Position numbers and translations under genes: made by a program | In this document: positions 23,601 through 37,300 of the stretch, one piece after another | How positions within the stretch are numbered: position 1 is the stretch's first letter | Layout of the letters: each line of letters starts with the position of its first letter | The notes under the pieces: generated by a model | Told to the model about the DNA's origin: nothing | Database searches by the model: none | What the model saw: only the letters and a program-made list of their open reading frames with translations | From: Planococcus citri | Lineage: Eukaryota > Arthropoda > Insecta > Hemiptera > Pseudococcidae | DNA length: 64,000 bases | Direction: 5' to 3' | Assembly: GCF_950023065.1 (NCBI RefSeq) | Contig: NC_088679.1 | Span: 29,574,001 to 29,638,000, forward strand

Positions 23601-26600
23601 AATATCAAAATGGCCGTATGAGTTGAGTACGGCATTTTGTGAATGATGGAAAAAGGTGAAAATTTCCTCTTTACAAGCACCTATGATTTTAGGAGACTTG
23701 GTCAGTGATTTTCAAGAAATATCAAAATGGCCGTATGAGTTGAGTACGGCATTTTGTGAATGATGGAAAAAGGTGAAAATTTCCACTTACCAAGCACCTA
23801 TGATTTGTGGAGACTTGGTCAGTGATTTCCAAGAAATATCAAAATGGCTGTATGAGTTGAGTATGGCATTTTGTGAATGATGGAAAAAGGTGAAAATTTC
23901 CCCTTTACAAGCACCTATGATTTGTGGAGACTTGGTCAGTCATTTTCAAGAAATATCAAAATGGCCGTATTAGTTGAGTATGGCATTTTGTGAATGATGG
24001 AAAAAGGTGAAAATTTCCACTTACCAAGCACCTATGATTTGTGGAGACTTGGTCAAGAAATATCAAAATGGCCGTATGAGTTGAGTACGGCATTTTGTGA
24101 ATGATGGAAAAAGGTGAAAATTTCCACTTACCAAGCACCTATGATTTGTGGAGACTTGGTCAAGAAATATCAAAATGGCCGTATGAGTTGAGTACGGCAT
24201 TTTGTGAGTGATGGGAAAAGGTGAAAATTTCCACTTACCAAGCACCTATGATTTGTGGAGACTTGGTCAGTGATTTTCAAGAAATATCAAAATGGCCGTA
24301 TGAGTTGAGTACGGCATTTTGTGAATGATGGAAAAAGGTGAAAATTTCCACTTATCAAGCACCTATGATTTGTGGAGACTTGGTCAGTGTTTTTCAAGAA
24401 ATATCAAAATGGCCGTATGAGTTGAGTACGGCATTTTGTGAATGATGGAAAAAGGTGAAAATTTCCACTTATCAAGCACCTATGATTTGTGGAGACTTGG
24501 TCAGTGATTTTCAAGAAATATCAAAATGGCCGTATGAGTTGAGTACGGCATTTTGTGAATGATGGAAAAAGGTGAAAATTTCCACTTATCAAGCACCTAT
24601 GATTTGTGGAGACTTGGTCAGTGTTTTTCAAGAAATATCAAAATGGCCGTATGAGTTGAGTACGGCATTTTGTGAATGATGGAAAAAGGTGAAAATTTCC
24701 ACTTACCAAGCACCTATGATTTGTGGAGACTTGGTCAGTGATTTTCAAGAAATATCAAAATGGCCGTATGAGTTGAGTACGGCATTTTGTGAATGATGGA
24801 AAAAGGTGAAAATTTCCACTTACCAAGCACCTATGATTTGTGGAGACTTGGTCAATGATTTTCAAGAAATATCAAAATGGCCGTATGAGTTGAGTACGGC
24901 ATTTTGTGAATGATGGAAAAAGGTGAAAATTTCCACTTATCAAGCACCTATGATTTGTGGAGACTTGGTCAGTGATTTTCAAGAAATATCAAAATGGCCG
25001 TATGAGTTGTGTACGGCATTTTGTGAATGATGGAAAAAGGTGAAAATTTCCACTTACCAAGCACCTATGATTTGTGGAGACTTGGTCAGTGATTTTCAAG
25101 AAATATCAAAATGGCCGTATGAGTTGAGTACGGCATTTTGTGAATGATGGAAAAAGGTGAAAATTTCCACTTACCAAGCACCTATGATTTGTGGAGACTT
25201 GGTCAATGATTTTCAAGAAATATCAAAATGGCCGTATGAGTTGAGTACGGCATTTTGTGAATGATGGAAAAAGGTGAAAATTTCCACTTACCAAGCACCT
25301 ATGATTTGTGGAGACTTGGTCAGTGATTTTCAAGAAATATCAAAATGGCCGTATGAGTTGAGTACGGCATTTTGTGAATGATGGAAAAAGGTGAAAATTT
25401 CCCCTTTACAAGCACCTATGATTTGTGGAGACTTGGTCAGTGATTTTCAAGAAATATCAAAATGGCCGTATGAGTTGAGTACGGCATTTTGTGAATGATG
25501 GAAAAAGGTGAAAATTTCCACTTACCAAGCACCTATGATTTGTGGAGACTTGGTCAGTGATTTTCAAGTAATATCAAAATGTCCGTATGAGTTGAGTACG
25601 GCATTTTGTGAATGATGGAAAAAGGTGAAAATTTCCCCTTTACAAGCACCTATGATTTGTGGAGACTTTGTCAGTGATTTTCAAGAAATATCAAAATGGC
25701 CGTATGAGTTGAGTACGGCATTTTGTGAATGATGGGAAAAGGTGAAAATTTCCACTTACCAAGCACCTATGATTTGTGGAGACTTGGTCAGTGATTTTCA
25801 AGAAATATCAAAATGGCCGTATGAGTTGAGTACGGCATTTTGTGAATGATGGAAAAAGGTGAAAATTTCCCCTTTACAAGCACCTATAATTTTTGGAGAC
25901 TTGATCAAGAAATATCAAAATGGCCGTATGAGTTGAGTACGGCATTTTGTGAATGATGGAAAAAGGTGAAAATTTCCTCTTTACAAGCACCTATGATTTT
26001 AGGAGACTTGGTCAGTGATTTTCAAGAAATATCAAAATGGCCGTATGAGTTGAGTACGGCATTTTGTGAATGATGAAAAAAGGTGAAAATTTCCCCTTTA
26101 CAAGCACCTATGATTTGTGGAGACTTGGTCAGTCATTTTCAAGAAATATCAAAATGGCGGTATGAGTTGAGTACGGCATTTTGTGAATGATGGAAAAAGG
26201 TGAAAATTTCCACTTACCAAGCACCTATGATTTGTGGAGACTTGGTCAAGAAATATCAAAATGGCCGTATGAGTTGAGTACGGCATTTTGTGAGTGATGG
26301 GAAAAGGTGAAAATTTCCACTTACCAAGCACCTATGATTTGTGGAGACTTGGTCAGTGATTTTCAAGAAATATCAAAATGGCCGTATGAGTTGAGTACGG
26401 CATTTTGTGAATGATGGAAAAAGGTGAAAATTTCCCCTTTACAAGCACCTATAATTTTTGGAGACTTGATCAAGAAATATCAAAATGGCCGTATGAGTTG
26501 AGTACGGCATTTTGTGAATGATGGAAAAAGGTGAAAATTTCCTCTTTACAAGCACCTATGATTTTAGGAGACTTGGTCAGTGATTTTCAAGAAATATCAA

Positions 26601-29600
26601 AATGGCCGTATGAGTTGAGTACGGCATTTTGTGAGTGATGGAAAAAGGTGAAAATTTCCACTTATCAAGCACCTATGATTTGTGGAGACTTGGTCAGTGT
26701 TTTTCAAGAAATATCAAAATGGCCGTATGAGTTGAGTACGGCATTTTGTGAATGATGGAAAAAGGTGAAAATTTCCACTTACCAAGCACCTATGATTTGT
26801 GGAGACTTGGTCAGTGATTTTCAAGAAATATCAAAATGGCCGTATGAGTTGAGTACGGCATTTTGTGAATGATGGAAAAAGGTGAAAATTTCCACTTACC
26901 AAGCACCTATGATTTGTGGAGACTTGGTCAATGATTTTCAAGAAATATCAAAATGGCCGTATGAGTTGAGTACGGCATTTTGTGAATGATGGAAAAAGGT
27001 GAAAATTTCCACTTATCAAGCACCTATGATTTGTGGAGACTTGGTCAGTGATTTTCAAGAAATATCAAAATGGCCGTATGAGTTGTGTACAGCATTTTGT
27101 GAATGATGGAAAAAGGTGAAAATTTCCACTTACCAAGCACCTATGATTTGTGGAGACTTGGTCAGTGATTTTCAAGAAATATCAAAATGGCCGTATGAGT
27201 TGAGTACGGCATTTTGTGAATGATGGAAAAAGGTGAAAATTTCCACTTACCAAGCACCTATGATTTGTGGAGACTTGGTCAATGATTTTCAAGAAATATC
27301 AAAATGGCCGTATGAGTTGAGTACGGCATTTTGTGAATGATGGAAAAAGGTGAAAATTTCCACTTACCAAGCACCTATGATTTGTGGAGACTTGGTCAAG
27401 AAATATCAAAATGGCCGTATGAGTTGAGTACGGCATTTTGTGAATGATGGAAAAAGGTGAAAATTTCCCCTTTACAAGCACCTATGATTTGTGGAGACTT
27501 GGTCAGTGATTTTCAAGAAATATCAAAATGGCCGTATGAGTTGAGTACGGCATTTTGTGAATGATGGGAAAAGGTGAAAATTTCCACTTACCAAGCACCT
27601 ATGATTTGTGGAGACTTGGTCAGTGATTTTCAAGAAATATCAAAATGGCCGTATGAGTTGAGTACAGCATTTTGTGAATGATGGAAAAAGGTGAAAATTT
27701 CCCCTTTACAAGCACCTATAATTTTTGGAGACTTGATCAAGAAATATCAAAATGGCCGTATGAGTTGAGTACGGCATTTTGTGAATGATGGAAAAAGGTG
27801 AAAATTTCCTCTTTACAAGCACCTATGATTTTAGGAGACTTGGTCAGTGATTTTCAAGAAATATCAAAATGGCCGTATGAGTTGAGTACGGCATTTTGTG
27901 AATGATGAAAAAAGGTGAAAATTTCCCCTTTACAAGCACCTATGATTTGTGGAGACTTGGTCAGTCATTTTCAAGAAATATCAAAATGGCGGTATGAGTT
28001 GAGTACGGCATTTTGTGAATGATGGAAAAAGGTGAAAATTTCCACTTACCAAGCACCTATGATTTGTGGAGACTTGGTCAAGAAATATCAAAATGGCCGT
28101 ATGAGTTGAGTACGGCATTTTGTGAGTGATGGGAAAAGGTGAAAATTTCCACTTACCAAGCACCTATGATTTGTGGAGACTTGGTCAGTGATTTTCAAGA
28201 AATATCAAAATGGCCGTATGAGTTGAGTACGGCATTTTGTGAATGATGGAAAAAGGTGAAAATTTCCCCTTTACAAGCACCTATGATTTGTGGAGACTTG
28301 GTCAGTGATTTTCAAGAAATATCAAAATGGCCGTATGAGTTGAGTACGGCATTTTGTGAATGATGGAAAAAGGTGAAAATTTCCACTTACCAAGCACTTA
28401 TGATTTGTGGAGACTTGGTCAGTGATTTTCAAGAAATATCAAAATGGCTGTATGAGTTGAGTACGACATTTTGTGAATGATGGAAAAAGGTGAAAATTTC
28501 CCCTTTACAAGCACCTATGATTTGTGGAGACTTGGTCAGTCATTTTCAAGAAATATCAAAATGGCGGTATGAGTTGAGTACGGCATTTTGTGAATGATGG
28601 AAAAAGGTGAAAATTTCCACTTACCAAGCACCTATGATTTGTGGAGACTTGGTCAAGAAATATCAAAATGGCCGTATGAGTTGAGTACGGCATTTTGTGA
28701 GTGATGGGAAAAGGTGAAAATTTCCACTTACCAAGCACCTATGATTTGTGGAGACTTGGTCAGTGATTTTCAAGAAATATCAAAATGGCCGTATGAGTTG
28801 AGTACGGTATTTTGTGAATGATGGAAAAAGGTGAAAATTTCCACTTATCAAGCACCTATGATTTGTGGAGACTTGGTCAGTGTTTTTCAAGAAATATCAA
28901 AATGGCCGTATGAGTTGAGTACGGCATTTTGTGAATGATGGAAAAAGGTGAAAATTTCCACTTACCAAGCACCTATGATTTGTGGAGACTTGGTCAGTGA
29001 TTTTCAAGAAATATCAAAATGGCCGTATGAGTTGAGTACGGCATTTTGTGAATGATGGAAAAAGGTGAAAATTTCCACTTACCAAGCACCTATGATTTGT
29101 GGAGACTTGGTCAATGATTTTCAAGAAATATCAAAATGGCCGTATGAGTTGAGTACGGCATTTTGTGAATGATGGAAAAAGGTGAAAATTTCCACTTATC
29201 AAGCACCTATGATTTGTGGAGACTTGGTCAGTGATTTTCAAGAAATATCAAAATGGCCGTATGAGTTGTGTACAGCATTTTGTGAATGATGGAAAAAGGT
29301 GAAAATTTCCACTTACCAAGCACCTATGATTTGTGGAGACTTGGTCAGTGATTTTCAAGAAATATCAAAATGGCCGTATGAGTTGAGTACGGCATTTTGT
29401 GAATGATGGAAAAAGGTGAAAATTTCCACTTACCAAGCACCTATGATTTGTGGAGACTTGGTCAATGATTTTCAAGAAATATCAAAATGGCCGTATGAGT
29501 TGAGTACGGCATTTTGTGAATGATGGAAAAAGGTGAAAATTTCCACTTACCAAGCACCTATGATTTGTGGAGACTTGGTCAAGAAATATCAAAATGGCCG

Positions 29601-31236
29601 TATGAGTTGAGTACGGCATTTTGTGAATGATGGAAAAAGGTGAAAATTTCCCCTTTACAAGCACCTATGATTTGTGGAGACTTGGTCAGTGATTTTCAAG
29701 AAATATCAAAATGGCCGTATGAGTTGAGTACGGCATTTTGTGAATGATGGAAAAAGGTGAAAATTTCCACTTACCAAGCACTTATGATTTGTGGAGACTT
29801 GGTCAGTGATTTTCAAGAAATATCAAAATGGCTGTATGAGTTGAGTACGGCATTTTGTGAATGATGGAAAAAGGTGAAAATTTCCCCTTTACAAGCACCT
29901 ATGATTTTAGGAGACTTGGTCAGTGATTTTCAAGAAATATCAAAATGGCCGTATGAGTTGAGTACGGCATTTTGTGAATGATGAAAAAAGGTGAAAATTT
30001 CCCCTTTACAAGCACCTATGATTTGTGGAGACTTGGTCAGTGATTTTCAAGAAATATCAAAATGGCCGTATGAGTTGAGTACGGCATTTTGTGAATGATG
30101 GAAAAAGGTGAAAATTTCCCCTTTACAAGCACCTATGATTTGTGGAGACTTGGTCAGTCATTTTCAAGAAGTATCAAAATGGCCGTATGAGTTGAGTAAG
30201 GCATTTTGTGAATGATGGAAAAAGGTGAAAATTTCCACTTACCAAGCACCTATGATTTGTGGAGACTTGGTCAAGAAATATCAAAATGGCCGTATGAGTT
30301 GAGTACGGCATTTTGTGAATGATGGAAAAAGGTGAAAATTTCCACTTACCAAGCACCTATGATTTGTGGAGACTTGGTCAGTGATTTTCAAGAAATATCA
30401 AAATGGCCGTATGAGTTGAGTACGGCATTTTGTGAATGATGGAAAAAGGTGAAAATTTCCTCTTTACAAGCACCTATGATTTTAGGAGACTTGGTCAGTG
30501 ATTTTCAAGAAATATCAAAATGGCCGTATGAGTTGAGTACGGCATTTTGTGAATGATGGAAAAAGGTGAAAATTTCCACTTACCAAGCACCTATGATTTG
30601 TGGAGACTTGGTCAGTGATTTCCAAGAAATATCAAAATGGCTGTATGAGTTGAGTATGGCATTTTGTGAATGATGGAAAAAGGTGAAAATTTCCCCTTTA
30701 CAAGCACCTATGATTTGTGGAGACTTGGTCAGTCATTTTCAAGAAATATCAAAATGGCCGTATGAGTTGAGTACGGCATTTTGTGAATGATGGAAAAAGG
30801 TGAAAATTTCCACTTACCAAGCACCTATGATTTGTGGAGACTTGGTCAAGAAATATCAAAATGGCCGTATGAGTTGAGTACGGCATTTTGTGAATGATGG
30901 AAAAAGGTGAAAATTTCCACTTACCAAGCACCTATGATTTGTGGAGACTTGGTCAAGAAATATCAAAATGGCCGTATGAGTTGAGTACGGCATTTTGTGA
31001 GTGATGGGAAAAGGTGAAAATTTCCACTTACCAAGCACCTATGATTTGTGGAGACTTGGTCAGTGATTTTCAAGAAATATCAAAATGGCCGTATGAGTTG
31101 AGTACGGCATTTTGTGAATGATGGAAAAAGGTGAAAATTTCCACTTATCAAGCACCTATGATTTGTGGAGACTTGGTCAGTGTTTTTCAAGAAATATCAA
31201 AATGGCCGTATGAGTTGAGTACGGCATTTTGTGAAT
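17650..31236. repeat. Tandem higher-order duplication, 6793-bp unit (59 monomers), two copies
   Basis: All short monomers of copy 1 (19055 through 24103) recur at exactly +6793 in copy 2 (25848 through 30896). So do the rare markers TCAAGTAATA (18771/25564) and GTTGTGTACGG (near 18216/25009). 6793 = 48 x 117 + 11 x 107. Copy 1 is about 17650-24442 and copy 2 about 24443-31236, directly adjacent. Differences seen include T/G at 23971/30764 and T/C at 23981/30774. Near-identity over nearly 7 kb suggests a recent duplication. Confidence 0.88.
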
Positions 31237-32049
31237 GATGGAAAAAGGTGAAAATTTCCACTTACCAAGCACCTATGATTTGTGGAGACTTGGTCAGTGA
31301 TTTTCAAGAAATATCAAAATGGCCGTATGAGTTGAGTACGGCATTTTGTGAATGATGGAAAAAGGTGAAAATTTCCTCTTTACAAGCACCTATGATTTTA
31401 GGAGACTTGGTCAGTGATTTTCAAGAAATATCAAAATGGCCGTATGAGTTGAGTACGGCATTTTGTGAATGATGGAAAAAGGTGAAAATTTCCACTTACC
31501 AAGCACCTATGATTTGTGGAGACTTGGTCAGTGATTTTCAAGAAATATCAAAATGGCTGTATGAGTTGAGTACGGCATTTTGTGAATGATGGAAAAAGGT
31601 GAAAATTTCCACTTACCAAGCACCTATGATTTGTGGAGACTTGGTCAGTGATTTTCAAGAAATATCAAAATGGCCGTATGAGTTGAGTATGGCATTTTGT
31701 GAATGATGGAAAAAGGTGAAAATTTCCACTTACCAAGCACTTATGATTTGTGGAGACTTGGTCAGTGATTTTCAAGAAATATCAAAATGGCTGTATGAGT
31801 TGAGTACGGCATTTTGTGAATGATGGAAAAAGGTGAAAATTTCCCCTTTACAAGCACCTATGATTTGTGGAGACTTGGTCAGTCATTTTCAAGAAATATC
31901 AAAATGGCGGTATGAGTTGAGTACGGCATTTTGTGAATGATGGAAAAAGGTGAAAATTTCCACTTACCAAGCACCTATGATTTGTGGAGACTTGGTCAAG
32001 AAATATCAAAATGGCCGTATGAGTTGAGTACGGCATTTTGTGAGTGATG

Positions 32050-35000
32050 GGAAAAGGTGAAAATTTCCACTTACCAAGCACCTATGATTTGTGGAGACTT
32101 GGTCAGTGATTTTCAAGAAATATCAAAATGGCCGTATGAGTTGAGTACGGCATTTTGTGAATGATGGAAAAAGGTGAAAATTTCCACTTATCAAGCACCT
32201 ATGATTTGTGGAGACTTGGTCAGTGTTTTTCAAGAAATATCAAAATGGCCGTATGAGTTGAGTACGGCATTTTGTGAATGATGGAAAAAGGTGAAAATTT
32301 CCACTTACCAAGCACCTATGATTTGTGGAGACTTGGTCAGTGATTTTCAAGAAATATCAAAATGGCCGTATGAGTTGAGTACGGCATTTTGTGAATGATG
32401 GAAAAAGGTGAAAATTTCCACTTACCAAGCACCTATGATTTGTGGAGACTTGGTCAATGATTTTCAAGAAATATCAAAATGGCCGTATGAGTTGAGTACG
32501 GCATTTTGTGAATGATGGAAAAAGGTGAAAATTTCCACTTATCAAGCACCTATGATTTGTGGAGACTTGGTCAGTGATTTTCAAGAAATATCAAAATGGC
32601 CGTATGAGTTGTGTACGGCATTTTGTGAATGATGGAAAAAGGTGAAAATTTCCACTTACCAAGCACCTATGATTTGTGGAGACTTGGTCAGTGATTTTCA
32701 AGAAATATCAAAATGGCCGTATGAGTTGAGTACGGCATTTTGTGAATGATGGAAAAAGGTGAAAATTTCCACTTACCAAGCACCTATGATTTGTGGAGAC
32801 TTGGTCAATGATTTTCAAGAAATATCAAAATGGCCGTATGAGTTGAGTACGGCATTTTGTGAATGATGGAAAAAGGTGAAAATTTCCACTTACCAAGCAC
32901 CTATGATTTGTGGAGACTTGGTCAGTGATTTTCAAGAAATATCAAAATGGCCGTATGAGTTGAGTACGGCATTTTGTGAATGATGGAAAAAGGTGAAAAT
33001 TTCCCCTTTACAAGCACCTATGATTTGTGGAGACTTGGTCAGTGATTTTCAAGAAATATCAAAATGGCCGTATGAGTTGAGTACGGCATTTTGTGAATGA
33101 TGGAAAAAGGTGAAAATTTCCACTTACCAAGCACCTATGATTTGTGGAGACTTGGTCAGTGATTTTCAAGTAATATCAAAATGTCCGTATGAGTTGAGTA
33201 CGGCATTTTGTGAATGATGGAAAAAGGTGAAAATTTCCCCTTTACAAGCACCTATGATTTGTGGAGACTTTGTCAGTGATTTTCAAGAAATATCAAAATG
33301 GCCGTATGAGTTGAGTACGGCATTTTGTGAATGATGGAAAAAGGTGAAAATTTCCCCTTTACAAGCACCTATGATTTGTGGAGACTTGGTCAGTCATTTT
33401 CAAGAAATATCAAAATGGCGGTATGAGTTGAGTACGGCATTTTGTGAATGATGGAAAAAGGTGAAAATTTCCACTTACCAAGCACCTATGATTTGTGGAG
33501 ACTTGGTCAAGAAATATCAAAATGGCCGTATGAGTTGAGTACGGCATTTTGTGAGTGATGGGAAAAGGTGAAAATTTCCACTTACCAAGCACCTATGATT
33601 TGTGGAGACTTGGTCAGTGATTTTCAAGAAATATCAAAATGGCCGTATGAGTTGAGTACGGCATTTTGTGAATGATGGAAAAAGGTGAAAATTTCCACTT
33701 ATCAAGCACCTATGATTTGTGGAGACTTGGTCAGTGTTTTTCAAGAAATATCAAAATGGCCGTATGAGTTGAGTACGGCATTTTGTGAATGATGGAAAAA
33801 GGTGAAAATTTCCACTTACCAAGCACCTATGATTTGTGGAGACTTGGTCAGTGATTTTCAAGAAATATCAAAATGGCCGTATGAGTTGAGTACGGCATTT
33901 TGTGAATGATGGAAAAAGGTGAAAATTTCCACTTACCAAGCACCTATGATTTGTGGAGACTTGGTCAATGATTTTCAAGAAATATCAAAATGGCCGTATG
34001 AGTTGAGTACGGCATTTTGTGAATGATGGAAAAAGGTGAAAATTTCCACTTATCAAGCACCTATGATTTGTGGAGACTTGGTCAGTGATTTTCAAGAAAT
34101 ATCAAAATGGCCGTATGAGTTGTGTACAGCATTTTGTGAATGATGGAAAAAGGTGAAAATTTCCACTTACCAAGCACCTATGATTTGTGGAGACTTGGTC
34201 AGTGATTTTCAAGAAATATCAAAATGGCCGTATGAGTTGAGTACGGCATTTTGTGAATGATGGAAAAAGGTGAAAATTTCCACTTACCAAGCACCTATGA
34301 TTTGTGGAGACTTGGTCAATGATTTTCAAGAAATATCAAAATGGCCGTATGAGTTGAGTACGGCATTTTGTGAATGATGGAAAAAGGTGAAAATTTCCAC
34401 TTACCAAGCACCTATGATTTGTGGAGACTTGGTCAAGAAATATCAAAATGGCCGTATGAGTTGAGTACGGCATTTTGTGAATGATGGAAAAAGGTGAAAA
34501 TTTCCCCTTTACAAGCACCTATGATTTGTGGAGACTTGGTCAGTGATTTTCAAGAAATATCAAAATGGCCGTATGAGTTGAGTACGGCATTTTGTGAATG
34601 ATGGAAAAAGGTGAAAATTTCCACTTACCAAGCACTTATGATTTGTGGAGACTTGGTCAGTGATTTTCAAGAAATATCAAAATGGCTGTATGAGTTGAGT
34701 ACGGCATTTTGTGAATGATGGAAAAAGGTGAAAATTTCCCCTTTACAAGCACCTATGATTTTAGGAGACTTGGTCAGTGATTTTCAAGAAATATCAAAAT
34801 GGCCGTATGAGTTGAGTACGGCATTTTGTGAATGATGAAAAAAGGTGAAAATTTCCCCTTTACAAGCACCTATGATTTGTGGAGACTTGGTCAGTGATTT
34901 TCAAGAAATATCAAAATGGCCGTATGAGTTGAGTACGGCATTTTGTGAATGATGGAAAAAGGTGAAAATTTCCCCTTTACAAGCACCTATGATTTGTGGA

Positions 35001-35500
35001 GACTTGGTCAGTCATTTTCAAGAAGTATCAAAATGGCCGTATGAGTTGAGTAAGGCATTTTGTGAATGATGGAAAAAGGTGAAAATTTCCACTTACCAAG
35101 CACCTATGATTTGTGGAGACTTGGTCAAGAAATATCAAAATGGCCGTATGAGTTGAGTACGGCATTTTGTGAATGATGGAAAAAGGTGAAAATTTCCACT
35201 TACCAAGCACCTATGATTTGTGGAGAATTGGTCAGTGATTTTCAAGAAATATCAAAATGGCCGTATGAGTTGAGTACGGCATTTTGTGAATGATGGAAAA
35301 AGGTGAAAATTTCCTCTTTACAAGCACCTATGATTTTAGGAGACTTGGTCAGTGATTTTCAAGAAATATCAAAATGGCCGTATGAGTTGAGTACGGCATT
35401 TTGTGAATGATGGAAAAAGGTGAAAATTTCCACTTACCAAGCACCTATGATTTGTGGAGACTTGGTCAGTGATTTCCAAGAAATATCAAAATGGCTGTAT
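32050..35500. repeat. Third, internally deleted copy of the 6793-bp unit
   Basis: The left part (about 32050-33340) matches copy 2 at an offset of 7602 bp, with markers at 32611 and 33166. The right part (about 33345-35500) matches at 4854 bp, with short monomers 33450, 34376 and 35068 against 28596, 29522 and 30214. The change in offset, 2748 bp = 18 x 117 + 6 x 107, is a clean loss of 24 whole monomers near 33340. A private GGAGAATTGG lies near 35222. Confidence 0.75.
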
Positions 35501-37300
35501 GAGTTGAGTATGGCATTTTGTGAATGATGGAAAAAGGTGAAAATTTCCACTTACCAAGCACTTATGATTTGTGGAGACTTGGTCAGTGATTTTCAAGAAA
35601 TATCAAAATGGCTGTATGAGTTGAGTAAGGCATTTTGTGAATGATGGAAAAAGGTGAAAATTTCCCCTTTACAAGCACCTATGATTTGTGGAGACTTGGT
35701 CAGTCATTTTCAAGAAATATCAAAATGGCCGTATGAGTTGAGTACGGCATTTTGTGAATGATGGAAAAAGGTGAAAATTTCCACTTACCAAGCACCTATG
35801 ATTTGTGGAGACTTGGTCAAGAAATATCAAAATGGCCGTATGAGTTGAGTACGGCATTTTGTGAATGATGGAAAAAGGTGAAAATTTCCACTTACCAAGC
35901 ACCTATGATTTGTGGAGACTTGGTCAGTGATTTTCAAGAAATATCAAAATGGCGGTATGAGTTGAGTACGGCATTTTGTGAATGATGGAAAAAGGTGAAA
36001 ATTTCCACTTACCAAGCACCTATGATTTGTGGAGACTTGGTCAGTGATTTTCAAGAAATATCAAAATGGCCGTATGAGTTGAGTACGGCATTTTGTGAAT
36101 GATGGAAAAAGGTGAAAATTTCCACTTACCAAGCACCTATGATTTGTGGAGACTTGGTCAGTGATTTTCAAGAAATATCAAAATGGCCGTATGAGTTGAG
36201 TACGGCATTTTGTGAATGATGGAAAAAGGTGAAAATTTCCACTTATCAAGCACCTATGATTTGTGGAGACTTGGTCAGTGATTTTCAAGAAATATCAAAA
36301 TGGCCGTATGAGTTGAGTACGGCATTTTGTGAATGATGGAAAAAGGTGAAAATTTCCACTTACCAAGCACCTATGATTTGTGGAGACTTGGTCAGTGATT
36401 TTCAAGAAATATCAAAATGGCCGTATGAGTTGAGTACGGCATTTTGTGAATGATGGAAAAAGGTGAAAATTTCCACTTACCAAGCACCTATGATTTGTGG
36501 AGACTTGGTCAGTGATTTTCAAGAAATATCAAAATGGCCGTATGAGTTGAGTATGGCATTTTGTGAATGATGGAAAAAGGTGAAAATTTCCTCTTTACAA
36601 GCACCTATGATTTTAGGAGACTTGGTCAGTGATTTTCAAGAAATATCAAAATGGCCGTATGAGTTGAGTACGGCATTTTGTGAATGATGGAAAAAGGTGA
36701 AAATTTCCCCTTTACAAGCACCTATGATTTGTGGAGACTTGGTCAGTCATTTTCAAGAAATATCAAAATGGCCGTATGAGTTGAGTAGGGCATTTTGTGA
36801 ATGATGGAAAAAGGTGAAAATTTCCTCTTTACAAGCACCTATGATTTTAGGAGACTTGGTCAAGAAATATCAAAATGGCCGTATGAGTTGAGTACGGCAT
36901 TTTGTGAGTGATGGGAAAAGGTGAAAATTTCCCCTTTACAAGCACCTATGATTTGTGGAGACTTGGTCAGTGATTTTCAAGAAATATCAAAATGGCCGTA
37001 TGAGTTGAGTACGGCATTTTGTGAATGATGGAAAAAGGTGAAAATTTCCACTTACCAAGCACCTATGATTTGTGGAGACTTGGTCAGTGATTTTCAAGAA
37101 ATATCAAAATGGCCGTATGAGTTGAGTATGGCATTTTGTGAATGATGGAAAAAGGTGAAAATTTCCACTTACCAAGCACTTATGATTTGTGGAGACTTGG
37201 TCAGTGATTTTCAAGAAATATCAAAATGGCTGTATGAGTTGAGTACGGCATTTTGTGAATGATGGAAAAAGGTGAAAATTTCCCCTTTACAAGCACCTAT
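35400..37300. repeat. About 1.9-kb block marked by GTAGGGC, copy 1 (others near 40970, 45460, 54700)
   Basis: A block containing the rare GTAGGGCATT unit followed by a C-type short monomer occurs with GTAGGG at 36785, 42331, 46824 and 55061, giving offsets of 5546, 4493 and 8237 bp. Copies near 41600 and 46100 also share the rare GTAAGAGTTG unit, so those two are the closest relatives; copy 1 lacks it. Each offset is an exact sum of 117- and 107-bp units (for example 4493 = 32 x 117 + 7 x 107). Confidence 0.75.
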
